From Olivibacter domesticus (GTDB lineage: Bacteria; Bacteroidota; Bacteroidia; Sphingobacteriales; Sphingobacteriaceae), in NCBI RefSeq assembly GCF_900109575.1, contig NZ_FOAF01000008.1, positions 62,001 to 126,000 of the forward strand: 64,000 bases of DNA, written 5' to 3'. The notes under the pieces were generated by a model. That model was not told the DNA's origin, searched no databases, and worked only from the letters and a program-made list of their open reading frames with translations. Positions 25,353 through 34,545 of the stretch are shown here, piece by piece; position 1 is the first letter of the stretch; each line of letters starts with the position of its first letter. A program made the position numbers and the translations under genes.

Positions 25353-25392
25353 CCCGTAAGCATGTATGTGCGAAACATCTTATGCCTACGGG
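25353..25392 (-). terminator. Terminator of the phosphodiesterase gene
   Basis: CCCGTAAGCAT (25353-25363) pairs with ATGCCTACGGG (25382-25392); the one mismatch becomes a G-U pair when the minus strand is transcribed. It begins just after the stop of the gene at 25404. Confidence 0.65.
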
Positions 25393-25403
25393 GCTTTAGC
25401 AGA

Positions 25404-26645
25404 TTATTTTACGACTGTCGCTTCCTTTACCCAACGATTTACTGTGTTCTGTGGTGTTTCCAATACTACCTTATAAAAAGTCGAGGGTATATCTTTAATG
25501 GAAATAAGAGCATGTTTTCGGCTTAGGGGAAAAGTACCCATGAGTTTATAGTTGTCGTCACTACCTGTTTTTTTGTTGTTGGTAGTCGAAAGCCATATTT
25601 TCACTGTTCCTTCTTGCGTTAAAGGCATCCAGGAAATATCCAAATGCTCTTTTAAACGGTGGACCTGAGGCGCTGCTAGTGTGACGTCTCCCATCAGCGG
25701 CACGCCATCCAGTTCACGTAGGGTCGTCACAGGAACCGGAATTTCCATAAACTTGGTAATAGTTGGTAGTATATCAACTACCGAAGGGTATACCATTTTA
25801 CTATAGCTGTTTTCGAGCGCTCTGTTACTAAGTATCCAGGCTGAACGTTGACGAAAAGACTGTCCGCCATGTCCCTTGCCATCTTTCTCGGTTCGGCCGT
25901 GATCCGTTGTTACCAGCATTAACCAATCTTCGTTAAACTTTTTTTCACGTTCCTCAATAGCCGTTAAAATCTGTCCCACTTCGTTATCGACATTTTGTAT
26001 AGCCTTTGTGTATTGAGGGCTGTCGCCATACATGTGTCCCATATCGTCAGTATACTCCAAATACACCCACGAAAGGTCGGGTGCACGCTCCCTGATAGAC
26101 TCAGCTGCTTTTGCAGTAACTGCCTGATCGATCGCCAACATAAAGTTGCGTTCCTCATCATGGGGATAATTTATAGTGTCGAGCTCAAGGCCATCAAAAG
26201 CTTCATCCATCTTTATCTGGTTGGTTTGGGGAAGACCTTCGCCGATTAACTTAGTCCGATTATCCTGCCAGCTGGAGAATACAGCAATTTTTTTTGCTGG
26301 AAAGGCGTCCTTTAATAAACGGAAAACTGTGGGATAATGATAGTTTGGATCTTTAATATCATTGTCTGGAACATTATGTTTATTGTACCATACACCGGTT
26401 AATACATTATTATAGCCTACTGCAGAAATTGTGGGCGACTGGCTGTATTCGCCTGCCTGTCCGCCCTGATAGGCCCGAAGATACGTCCCGCGCTCCATTA
26501 ACTTTTTAATATGTGGGGGATTGGCCTGCTCAAGGGCATCGGCTGCAATTCCGTCCACGATGATGAAAACTACCTTTTTCTGTCGTTGTGCTGAAGCAAA
26601 GCAGGAACAGATGCATAGAAGAAATAAAATACCTAACTTTTTCAT
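25404..26645 (-). CDS. Secreted alkaline phosphatase superfamily (nucleotide pyrophosphatase/phosphodiesterase-like) protein
   Basis: A signal peptide (LGILFLLCICSCFASAQ) precedes an alkaline phosphatase superfamily domain. VVFIIVDGIAADAL supplies the first metal Asp, SPTISAVGYNNVLTG the nucleophile region, EYTDDMGHMYGDS the second metal cluster, and VTTDHGRTEKDGKGHGG the Asp-His and His ligands, in normal order. The 413-residue length fits the type I phosphodiesterase/NPP family, acting on phosphodiesters or nucleotides in the periplasm. The C-terminal 80 residues form an extra beta-domain. It is a single gene with its own terminator, flanked upstream by a MITE-like element. Confidence 0.87.
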   Translation of the reverse strand: MKKLGILFLLCICSCFASAQRQKKVVFIIVDGIAADALEQANPPHIKKLMERGTYLRAYQGGQAGEYSQSPTISAVGYNNVLTGVWYNKHNVPDNDIKDPNYHYPTVFRLLKDAFPAKKIAVFSSWQDNRTKLIGEGLPQTNQIKMDEAFDGLELDTINYPHDEERNFMLAIDQAVTAKAAESIRERAPDLSWVYLEYTDDMGHMYGDSPQYTKAIQNVDNEVGQILTAIEEREKKFNEDWLMLVTTDHGRTEKDGKGHGGQSFRQRSAWILSNRALENSYSKMVYPSVVDILPTITKFMEIPVPVTTLRELDGVPLMGDVTLAAPQVHRLKEHLDISWMPLTQEGTVKIWLSTTNNKKTGSDDNYKLMGTFPLSRKHALISIKDIPSTFYKVVLETPQNTVNRWVKEATVVK

Positions 26646-26667
26646 TAAATTTTTTTAAATGGTTTTA

Positions 26668-26831
26668 AGAGCCTGTTTAAAATTCATCTAATAATTTGTT
26701 TACGCTTCTTTTTGGCTGCGACTTTGTTATGTTTTCTTGAGGTAGACGCAAGCTATCTCTTCAAAAACATGCCTCGTCTCACTCAAAAATAAGCTATAAA
26801 CATTTTTACAATATAAATTTAAACAGGCTCT
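26668..26831. mobile_element. MITE-like non-autonomous element, 164 bp
   Basis: AGAGCCTGTTTAAA (26668-26681) and TTTAAACAGGCTCT (26818-26831) are perfect 14-bp inverted ends. Taking the ends as GAGCCTG...CAGGCTC, the flanking triplet TAA occurs on both sides, a target duplication of TNA type as made by some IS5-family transposases. No transposase frame fits inside. It separates the phosphodiesterase gene from the TetR region. Confidence 0.72.
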
Positions 26832-27001
26832 AAGTATATATTGCCCGGCACTCCACCTTTTATAAGGGCCGGCAATTGACTAACTTGGCCAACAATTTAA
26901 CGATGTTTCACGATATTGATGACCGCGCCTGTAAATAAATCAAGATGAAGGTCAGCTTTGGTTATTAAGCTATGGTTAAGAAATCTTTATTTTATTTATT
27001 A

Positions 27002-27019
27002 ATTGAACATTCGTTCAAT
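27002..27019. promoter_or_regulatory. TetR operator 1 (autoregulatory)
   Basis: ATTGAAC-ATTC-GTTCAAT is an inverted repeat with 7-bp arms, 48 bases before the TetR start codon. It agrees with the site at 27861-27892 at 15 of 18 positions (ATTGAAYRTTCRTTCAAT). Confidence 0.7.
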
Positions 27020-27066
27020 AATAACTTATTTATTTGCAGCTGATCAATGAAATTACGAAAAAGAAT

Positions 27067-27663
27067 ATGGGCAGAAAAAGCATAAAAGATACCCGGAAAC
27101 CGGAAATTATTACAGCCTTTTATAAGGTAGCCAAGAAAATGGGTTACGCTAACACTTCAATCGCAAAAGTGGCAAAAGTGATGAATATTAATCCCAGTCT
27201 TATTATCCATTATTTTAGTACAAAAGAGGATTTAAAGGAAGCGCTGATAGACTATCTATTGGAACGGTATTTATTGATTTTTAAAATTGACCATGAGAAG
27301 GAATATGGGCTTGACGAATTTCATGAGATTATCGATCGTTTGTTTTCCAAAAAATGGAACAAGTTATTTGATGATGGGTTGTTTTATGATTTTTATGCAG
27401 AGAGCTTTCGGAATAAAAAAATTAAACGTAAGTATATTACGATCTTGGACTCCTTGCGATCGGCACTTACTATTGTACTGACCAAATTAAACAACCAGAA
27501 GCTGTTACAGTTGCCCGACCCTGCCCATACTGCCGACCTCATCTTCAATTTTCTAGATGGAGCTTACTTCTATCTATCTCTGGTTGAAGATAAAACTATG
27601 ATAGAAAAAAGATTGAGCCAATACAAGGAAGAGATTTATGTTTTGTTGAGGTTAACTAAATAG
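27067..27663 (+). CDS. TetR family transcriptional regulator
   Basis: The ATG at 27067 gives 198 residues starting MGRKSIKDTRKPEIITAFYK. An upstream TTG at 27034 would fall in promoter DNA and is rejected. The N-terminal helix-turn-helix (ANTSIAKVAKVMNINPSLII followed by HYF, residues about 28-50) is typical of TetR/AcrR. The C-terminal ligand domain (about 60-198) is not conserved enough to name an effector. Palindromes of one type precede both this gene and the SusC gene 300 bases downstream, so it probably represses itself and the SusC/SusD pair until a ligand is present. A strong terminator separates it from that pair. Confidence 0.9.
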   Translation: MGRKSIKDTRKPEIITAFYKVAKKMGYANTSIAKVAKVMNINPSLIIHYFSTKEDLKEALIDYLLERYLLIFKIDHEKEYGLDEFHEIIDRLFSKKWNKLFDDGLFYDFYAESFRNKKIKRKYITILDSLRSALTIVLTKLNNQKLLQLPDPAHTADLIFNFLDGAYFYLSLVEDKTMIEKRLSQYKEEIYVLLRLTK

Positions 27664-27690
27664 ATTCAATTCGACGTTTTTCTTGGGGTT

Positions 27691-27734
27691 AAGAAGGTGT
27701 CCAAATCTGTTATCGTCTTTTCGGACACCTTCTT
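27691..27734 (+). terminator. Terminator of the TetR gene
   Basis: AAGAAGGTGTCC (27691-27702) pairs perfectly with GGACACCTTCTT (27723-27734), 20 bases apart, 28 bases after the TetR stop. The T run is modest (CTCTTCT). Confidence 0.75.
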
Positions 27735-27860
27735 CTCTTCTGCCTGCTATAGGTACCCAAAATAGTATGGTTTCTTTGTTGCTCCCTTGAAGTTACAGCA
27801 TAGCATTTCTTTTCCCGTAAAGTGCTTTGCTCATTCCTTTTTCTTCGCTATGCAGTAATT

Positions 27861-27892
27861 TTATTTAATTGAATGTTCATTCAATTAAATAA
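27861..27892. promoter_or_regulatory. TetR operator 2 before the SusC/SusD pair
   Basis: A 32-bp inverted repeat with perfect 15-bp arms around TT. Its core ATTGAATGTTCATTCAAT matches the TetR self-site at 15 of 18 positions. It ends 67 bases before the SusC start. A possible -7 box, CATCTTTG (27926-27933), follows. Confidence 0.75.
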
Positions 27893-27959
27893 CGAATTTT
27901 TAATTTCTTGTTAACATACGAAGCCCATCTTTGTCCGGAATCCCTAATCTTAAAAATTT

Positions 27960-30900
27960 ATGAAGCAACTTTTATTATTATTGGTCATAAGCCCGCTGAT
28001 CGTGTGGCAGCAAGGTGTATTTGCCCGACAGACACTTCAGGAAGACCGAACAATTTCCGGAACGGTAAAAGATTCAATAGGAGAAACATTGCCCGGCGTA
28101 AGCTTAACTGTTGCCGGAAAAACACAAGGAACTTCAACCAATATTAATGGTTCGTTTTCCTTAAAATCAAAGACAGGTGATGTACTACATGTGTCCGCTG
28201 TAGGTTATCTGCCTAAAGACGTTACGGTAACTGCAGCCGAACATTACGATATCACGCTGGCTGAGGATAAGCAGAGTCTGAATGAAGTAGTAGTTGTTGG
28301 CTATGGCACACAGAAAAAAATAAATCTATCCGGCGCGGTCGACCAGGTAAAAGCCGCTGATTTACAGAACCGTCCGATACAGAATGTTGCACAGGGCTTG
28401 CAAGGAATGGTGCCGAACTTAAATATTCGTTTTGCGTCGGGTGGTCCAGGAGAAGCGGCTGATATTAATATCCGGGGAATTACCTCCATCAACGGTGGTG
28501 GGCCACTCGTATTGGTTGATGGGGTGCAGATTAATGCTGCCGAGCTGAACTTAATAGCTCCGCAAGACATCGAAACTATGTCGGTTATTAAAGACGCTTC
28601 CGCTGCGGCTATTTATGGGGCAAGAGCAGCCTTTGGGGTGATTCTTATTAAAACCAAAACAGGATCCGTAGCTGGTGCCACACTGAGTTATTCTAATAAC
28701 TTCAGTTTAAACAAGCCTACCGTGTTGCCGAAAATGGTCACTGATCCGTATATCTTTTCGCGTTTACTGGAGCTATCTACCGATAATACGCCATGGGATA
28801 ATGTAAACTATAGTGATCAGTTTTATCAATATGCAAAGGAGCGATCTGACAATCCTTCTACACCAGGTGTAAGGGTAAACCCTTCGGACCCTAGTTTATG
28901 GGAGTATATGGGCAATCGCGATTGGAGTCGTTATTTTATGGACGACTACAATTTCAACCAGAATCATGATCTGGCAATCAGTGGAGTGAGTGAAAATAAT
29001 AAAGCCCAATATTATCTATCAGGTGGTTATAACAGGCAGAACAGTCCGCTTACCTTAGCCGACGATTATAATGATCGTTATAGTTTAAGGGCCAAAATTG
29101 ATTATAACTTAAAAAAGTGGCTTAAAGTGGGAAATAATACCTATTACACTTTAACAAACCGAACTTCCCCCACTAGATTTTATAGTTCCCCGGGCGAAGC
29201 TACCGCCTCGCAACCTGCTACCAACACCCCTTTCAGCATTTACGATCTGTATACACTTTTTCCTACTTCATGGGACAAGAATCCAGATGGTACGTGGGCC
29301 AATGAAAGTGTGGGCCGGTTAGCCGCACAGATTGTCGACGGCGGTGCAACCACTGTCAAACAAAACATGATCCAGTCTACCTTTACAACTGAAATGTCTT
29401 TTTGGGATAGACTGTTAACCGTAAACAGTGATTTTACATTCAGAAATACGTCTATCAATACGAATTCCTATAAAACCAAATATCAGATTGGTTACGGCCC
29501 GGATGATGTACGGGAGGAGGGGGAGAATAGTGCCAGAAGAGATGCTGAATCGATTAATTATCAGGTATTCAATATTTATGGTACCTTGAATAAGAGTTTT
29601 GGGAAGCACAGCCTGTCAGCTGTCTTAGGTTACAACCAGGAAAATTATCGTAACGAATTTTTTTACGTCAACAAGCAGGACCTGATTTCATCTAGCTTCC
29701 CGACAATAGGCTTGGCTACCGGATTGACCACCGGTGATGAGGATATTCAGACCTATTCCTTAAGAGGAGCTTTCGGGCGTATCAACTATATCTTTAATGA
29801 TCGCTATATCGTGGAATTTAATGGCAGGTATGACGGTTCATCCCGCTTTCCCAAAAACAAACGCTTTGGGTTTTTTCCGTCTGCATCAGCTGCTTGGCGG
29901 ATTGATCAGGAATCCTTTATGGAAGGCATAAGGCAAACGGTCAATAACCTAAAACTTCGCGCTTCCTATGGTTCACTGGGCAACCAGAATATCTTCAATT
30001 ATGGCTATCTACCGACAATGGAAACTTCCCTGGCTAATTATCTGATCGGTGGTAATCGTCCTGCCATGATTGGCTCTCCAGGTCTTGTTTCGAGCAATTA
30101 TACTTGGGAGAAAGTAAATACACTCAACATTGGTTTAGATATGGGGGTTTTGCAGGATCGCTTTACCCTGACCTTCGATATGTATAAACGGAATACCTTA
30201 AATATGTTGACCTTAGGAAAGGAACTTCCGGGGATATTGGGCGCCATTGAACCAAGTGAAAATGCAGCAGACCTGCAGACGAAAGGCTGGGAGTTATCCT
30301 TGGGTTACCAAGACAAGTATGAAGTAGGAGGTAGCCCGCTTAGTTTCCAAGCTCGGTTTGTTCTTTCGGACTCTAAAACACATATTACGCGTTTCGACAA
30401 CCCGAATGGAAGTATTCTGCAATATTACAAAGGGATGGAACTCGGGGAAATATGGGGCTTGCAAAGCAACGGGCTTTTTGCCAATACCGATGAAATTGCC
30501 CAATTGGACGAATCAGCTATTATCCCTTGGGGCGCCTTGCAGATTGTACCGGGATGGCCAAAATATATTGACCGGGATGGTAATGGCAAAATTGAAAAAG
30601 GATATACCTTGGACAATACCAAAGACCTTACTGTTATCGGAAATTCGACACCACGCTATCAATTTGGCTTAGACCTCAATTCGTCTTGGAAAAATTTTGA
30701 TGTCAGACTTTTTTTACAAGGGGTTGGTAAACGGGATTATTATCCGATCGATTATCTCTATTGGGGTTTTTATCAGCAACCTTATGGTAATATGTACGAG
30801 CATTTACTTGATTTTTATAGACCTACAGGCGACAGCGATGAACAAAGGGCCCGTCATTCACAATCTTATCTGAATCTTGGTCTTGCAGATGCGAATCCGA

Positions 30901-31271
30901 ATGGTAAATATCCTATTATGCAATCCTGGCTGGCCGATGCCAACCTCGGAACAAGAATCGATGATGCCATGGGGCTAGCGATTCCGCAAACAGGTTACCT
31001 GCTTAATGGCTCTTACCTGCGTGTAAAAAACATCACCATTGGTTATACTCTACCCGAAACGCTAACCAAGAAGATAGGTTTTACCCGACTTCGTATTTAT
31101 GCTTCGGGCGAGAATGTCTTTGAATGGTCGGGTATAAAAGATTTTTATGACCCGGAAAGTACCAATGCCAATATCAATACAGATCCGACAAGCGCCGTCG
31201 GCAGAAGGGGAAATGGGATGGCTTATCCTTTCCAAAGAAGTTATTCCGTAGGAATCAATGCCATATTTTAA
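27960..31271 (+). CDS. SusC/RagA family TonB-linked outer membrane protein
   Basis: The 1103-residue precursor has a signal peptide (LLLLLVISPLIVWQQGVFA), a CarboxypepD_reg-like domain (about 30-105), the SusC linker NEVVVVGYGTQKKINLSGAV (about 110-130), a plug with LVLVDGVQINAAELN and SVIKDASAAAIYGARAAFGV, and a large barrel ending SVGINAIF. With the SusD protein encoded next it forms a lidded importer for oligomers. No glycosidase, sulfatase or peptidase follows, so the substrate is not evident. Control by a TetR repressor (27067) rather than an anti-sigma/ECF pair or hybrid sensor is unusual. There is no N-terminal anti-sigma-interacting domain. Confidence 0.93.
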   Translation: MKQLLLLLVISPLIVWQQGVFARQTLQEDRTISGTVKDSIGETLPGVSLTVAGKTQGTSTNINGSFSLKSKTGDVLHVSAVGYLPKDVTVTAAEHYDITLAEDKQSLNEVVVVGYGTQKKINLSGAVDQVKAADLQNRPIQNVAQGLQGMVPNLNIRFASGGPGEAADINIRGITSINGGGPLVLVDGVQINAAELNLIAPQDIETMSVIKDASAAAIYGARAAFGVILIKTKTGSVAGATLSYSNNFSLNKPTVLPKMVTDPYIFSRLLELSTDNTPWDNVNYSDQFYQYAKERSDNPSTPGVRVNPSDPSLWEYMGNRDWSRYFMDDYNFNQNHDLAISGVSENNKAQYYLSGGYNRQNSPLTLADDYNDRYSLRAKIDYNLKKWLKVGNNTYYTLTNRTSPTRFYSSPGEATASQPATNTPFSIYDLYTLFPTSWDKNPDGTWANESVGRLAAQIVDGGATTVKQNMIQSTFTTEMSFWDRLLTVNSDFTFRNTSINTNSYKTKYQIGYGPDDVREEGENSARRDAESINYQVFNIYGTLNKSFGKHSLSAVLGYNQENYRNEFFYVNKQDLISSSFPTIGLATGLTTGDEDIQTYSLRGAFGRINYIFNDRYIVEFNGRYDGSSRFPKNKRFGFFPSASAAWRIDQESFMEGIRQTVNNLKLRASYGSLGNQNIFNYGYLPTMETSLANYLIGGNRPAMIGSPGLVSSNYTWEKVNTLNIGLDMGVLQDRFTLTFDMYKRNTLNMLTLGKELPGILGAIEPSENAADLQTKGWELSLGYQDKYEVGGSPLSFQARFVLSDSKTHITRFDNPNGSILQYYKGMELGEIWGLQSNGLFANTDEIAQLDESAIIPWGALQIVPGWPKYIDRDGNGKIEKGYTLDNTKDLTVIGNSTPRYQFGLDLNSSWKNFDVRLFLQGVGKRDYYPIDYLYWGFYQQPYGNMYEHLLDFYRPTGDSDEQRARHSQSYLNLGLADANPNGKYPIMQSWLADANLGTRIDDAMGLAIPQTGYLLNGSYLRVKNITIGYTLPETLTKKIGFTRLRIYASGENVFEWSGIKDFYDPESTNANINTDPTSAVGRRGNGMAYPFQRSYSVGINAIF

Positions 31272-31281
31272 AAGCAAAAAC

Positions 31282-33123
31282 ATGTCAACTATATTAAATA
31301 AAAACATGAACAAGTTTATCAGCATCCGCCTGTTCATCGGCATTTTGGCCTTTTCAATGGTAGCCTGTAATGACGATTTTTTAGAAAAAACACCGGAAAC
31401 GGATATTGACGCAGGCAGTTTTTTCAATACCGAAGAGGACCTCAACTTATATGTTTACAATCTCTATGATTTTCCTTCTACCGGCATCTATACGGATGAC
31501 GCCTACAGTTTAACGGATAATGCGTTTTCCACTGGCAATGTGGAATTGAAAACAATGATGACTACCAATCCATCCTCTACGACCATCACCAGTGGATGGG
31601 CTAAAGAAGACTGGGAACAGTTAAGAAAGGCGAATTTCTTTTTGGAAAATTTTAATAAAGCTTCCATTTCGCAGGAGCGTCTCCACCATTTTGAAGGATT
31701 GGCGCGCTTTTTTCGTGCGCGTTTTTATGTAGGGAAAGTAAAGAGGTATTCGGACGTTCCCTGGACCGATAAAGCGTTAAGCCAAGATAGTCTGGATGTC
31801 TTGTTTGATGAAAGGGACCCGCGTGAAATAGTCATAAGCAAAATTATGGAGGACTATGAGTTTGCGATGAATAATGTGGATGTTTCTGTGCCTAACGGAG
31901 CTGTAAACCGATGGCTGGTAAAAGCAGATTATGCCCGGTTTCTTCTTTATGAAGGAACCTATAGAAAATACCATGCGGAATTGAATCTATCGGGGTCAGC
32001 AGCTGATCTATTGCAGAAAGCAGTAGACGTGGCCAAAGACATTATGGATAATGGATCATTTAATCTCTACACAACAGGAAAACCCGATCAAGATTATAGT
32101 AGTCTTTTTGCCAGTGCCGATCTTTCGAATAATCCAGAAGTAATCTTTGGCCGTTTTTATCAGGCAAATGTATTGAACGGGGATAGTGGAGAAAATCTAT
32201 TCGGGAACTATGAGACCTATCCTGTGAAAGATCTGGTACAAGCTTATTTAATGAAAGACGGCTCTTTCTATAGTAGTCAGCCTAATTATCAACAGAATCA
32301 ATTTGTAGCGGAATTCAACGACCGTGACCCACGCTTATATCAAACCTTTGCTTATCCGGGATGGGTATTGGTACGTTCCGGTACTTATGCACAGGGAGCC
32401 GGTTTATACGTACAGCAATTGGCCAAAAACTTTTCGGGCTATCACCAGATTAAAGGTTTTTATAATACAACCGATCAGGATGTACGAAACAATATGGATG
32501 TGCCGCTTTATCGCTTTGCCGAAATACTATTAATCTATGCAGAAGCTAAGGCGGAGTTGGGGCAACTTACCCAAGGCGATCTGGATATTACGGTAAATAA
32601 ATTAAGAGATCGGGTAGCGATGCCTCATATGACCTTAGGAGCACCTGTTGATCCTGTAGAAGCTGCCAAGTTTCCGAATGTGACTTCCGGCCAACGAGCA
32701 GAAATTTTAGAAATAAGAAGAGAACGCCGAGTGGAGCTAGCTTTAGAAGGCCGACGATATGATGATCTCATGCGCTGGGAGGCCGGGAAATTTCTGGAGA
32801 AAGAACCGCAAGGCATCTACTTTGCCTCTTTAGGCAAACATGATGTAACCGGTGATGGAATTCCGGATATTTATTTGCTTCCCGCGTCTCAGTCTATCCC
32901 CGAGAAAAAAGAAACCAATAGCCTAGGGAAGGTGCTTCAATACTACCGTGTTGGCACTTTTGGTCAGGATGTATCCGTCTTTTTAGGAGGTACAAACTCT
33001 GGCAATATCCAGATCATAGAAAATAGTGGAACTTTCGTGGCCCCTAAATACTACTATCGCCCAATACCACAGCAACAAATGCAACTTAACCCAAATCTTA
33101 AACAAATTTTCGGATGGGAGTAG
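31282..33123 (+). CDS. SusD/RagB family nutrient-binding lipoprotein
   Basis: Partner of the SusC above. Candidate starts are 31282 (10 bases after the SusC stop, chosen) and 31306, which gives the neat lipoprotein signal MNKFISIRLFIGILAFSMVA followed by Cys; an ATG at 31258 overlaps SusC. The mature protein is about 590 residues. It has the SusD TPR scaffold (FEGLARFFRARFYVGKVKRY, NRWLVKADYARFLLYEGTYR) and the conserved C-terminal block ILEIRRERRVELALEGRRYD followed by DLMRWEAG. It caps the SusC barrel and binds substrate on the cell surface. A G-U-containing terminator follows at 33145. Confidence 0.93.
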   Translation: MSTILNKNMNKFISIRLFIGILAFSMVACNDDFLEKTPETDIDAGSFFNTEEDLNLYVYNLYDFPSTGIYTDDAYSLTDNAFSTGNVELKTMMTTNPSSTTITSGWAKEDWEQLRKANFFLENFNKASISQERLHHFEGLARFFRARFYVGKVKRYSDVPWTDKALSQDSLDVLFDERDPREIVISKIMEDYEFAMNNVDVSVPNGAVNRWLVKADYARFLLYEGTYRKYHAELNLSGSAADLLQKAVDVAKDIMDNGSFNLYTTGKPDQDYSSLFASADLSNNPEVIFGRFYQANVLNGDSGENLFGNYETYPVKDLVQAYLMKDGSFYSSQPNYQQNQFVAEFNDRDPRLYQTFAYPGWVLVRSGTYAQGAGLYVQQLAKNFSGYHQIKGFYNTTDQDVRNNMDVPLYRFAEILLIYAEAKAELGQLTQGDLDITVNKLRDRVAMPHMTLGAPVDPVEAAKFPNVTSGQRAEILEIRRERRVELALEGRRYDDLMRWEAGKFLEKEPQGIYFASLGKHDVTGDGIPDIYLLPASQSIPEKKETNSLGKVLQYYRVGTFGQDVSVFLGGTNSGNIQIIENSGTFVAPKYYYRPIPQQQMQLNPNLKQIFGWE

Positions 33124-33144
33124 TTCGGCCATAAATACCTTTAA

Positions 33145-33178
33145 GTCAGGCTCACTTTAATAAGTGGGCCTGACCTGT
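33145..33178 (+). terminator. Terminator of the SusC/SusD operon
   Basis: GTCAGGCTCACTT (33145-33157) pairs with AAGTGGGCCTGAC (33162-33174), with one G-U pair, a TAAT loop and a short T-rich tail. Confidence 0.8.
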
Positions 33179-33325
33179 TTTCATAGCTGCAAGATATGGG
33201 CTCTTCTTTAACTTGGTACCCAATCGCGGATGATTTAGCAAAAGGAATTTTACCTGGAATGGTACAGAACAGGGAAAATGTATCAGATCGAAGCGATGCC
33301 GCAGTTAGAATGGAGCCCTAAGCCG

Positions 33326-33369
33326 AATAAATTCTATTAAAAACGCTGCACGATAGAATAGAATTTATT
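33326..33369. repeat. 13-bp perfect inverted repeat before the DUF808 gene
   Basis: AATAAATTCTATT (33326-33338) and AATAGAATTTATT (33357-33369) are 18 bases apart, ending 32 bases before the DUF808 start codon. It may be an operator or a leader hairpin; no known motif is recognised. Confidence 0.5.
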
Positions 33370-33401
33370 TCTATTTTTACCTCCACATAATAGAACAGAA
33401 C

Positions 33402-34271
33402 ATGGCATCAGGTTTTTTTGCGATTTTGGATGATATAGCTGCTTTGATGGATGATGTGGCCGTTACCAGTAAAATAGCAACACGTAAAACTGCAGGAATA
33501 TTGGGAGATGATTTAGCCGTCAATGCGGAAAAAGCTACGGGATTTCTGTCTTCACGCGAATTACCGGTACTATGGGCCATCACAAAAGGGTCCTTCATCA
33601 ATAAACTTATCATTATTCCTGTTGCCTTACTGCTCAACGTCTTTTTTCCGGCAGCTATAAAAGTCATTTTGGTTTTTGGAGGGTTCTATTTGGCCTATGA
33701 AGGGGTGGAGAAAATTATTGAATTCCTTTTTCATCGTTCGAAATCGGGTCATCAAGTCATTGAAAATAGTGAAAAAAATAATAGCGATGCCGAAAAAACC
33801 AAAATTAAGTCAGCTGTAACTACCGATTTTATACTATCTGTGGAGATAGTAATTATTGCATTAGGGACGGTTTTGGAAAAAAGTTTAACTATACAGATCA
33901 TAACCGTTTCTGTTGTTGCTTTATTGGCCACAGTGGGCGTTTATGGGATAGTTGCTCTTATTGTTAGGATGGATGATACCGGCTTTAAACTTATAAAAAA
34001 ATCTAATGACGAAGGATTTCTATCCAAAATTGGTCATTTATTAGTTAAGGCATTGCCTATTGTTATCAAAATGTTAGGTTTTGTAGGAACGATCGCCTTG
34101 CTTTTGGTCTCCGGTGGCATTTTTGTTCACAATATTGATTACTTACATCATCTTTTCCCCACAGTACCTTCAACAATTAAAGAATTTGCATTTGGTCTGG
34201 TTGCTGGTCTAGCAGTGATAGCAATTCTTACAATTGGTAAAAAAGTGTTTTCATTTGCTATGCGCCGATAG
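33402..34271 (+). CDS. DUF808 (YedI) family membrane protein
   Basis: The opening MASGFFAILDDIAALMDDVA and the following SKIATRKTAGILGDDLAVNA are the hallmark of the DUF808/YedI family. Several membrane segments are visible (about 60-95, 140-185, 220-250, 260-285) over 289 residues, close to the family size. The molecular role is unknown; a channel or transporter has been guessed for the family. It stands alone, downstream of a 13-bp inverted repeat. Confidence 0.93.
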   Translation: MASGFFAILDDIAALMDDVAVTSKIATRKTAGILGDDLAVNAEKATGFLSSRELPVLWAITKGSFINKLIIIPVALLLNVFFPAAIKVILVFGGFYLAYEGVEKIIEFLFHRSKSGHQVIENSEKNNSDAEKTKIKSAVTTDFILSVEIVIIALGTVLEKSLTIQIITVSVVALLATVGVYGIVALIVRMDDTGFKLIKKSNDEGFLSKIGHLLVKALPIVIKMLGFVGTIALLLVSGGIFVHNIDYLHHLFPTVPSTIKEFAFGLVAGLAVIAILTIGKKVFSFAMRR

Positions 34272-34545
34272 ATAAAAATAGGGGATATATAGCAAAATCA
34301 GCGTCATTCGTGCGATTTAAAGCATTGAACGATCGATATGAATGAAAAGAGCGTTATACCTATTTGTCGGCTATTGTGACAATCGTAATGAACGCAGTAC
34401 GGTAATCAGTAAAATGTACCATAGTTGACATAAATGACACCATAAAATGGACTTCTTTGTCATTAATTTTGTTGTATTCGATAACAGGCTTACGGATGAC
34501 TTGTAACGCATAGGAGCGAGAAGTCATTACTGTAAGATTATAAGG

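Noticed and set aside
25365-25387. GTATGTGCGAAACATCTTAT resembling the heme operator
   Set aside because: It lies in the loop and stem of a terminator, has a 2-base insertion and no second half-site at 21 bp.
27034-27066. TTG start extending the TetR protein by 11 residues
   Set aside because: The stretch is likely promoter and leader DNA next to the operator; the ATG at 27067 gives a standard TetR N-terminus.
33196-33341. Two overlapping short frames after the SusD terminator, one reading LEWYRTGKMYQIEAMPQLEW
   Set aside because: They look somewhat protein-like but are short, in conflicting frames and without a recognisable family; possibly gene debris.
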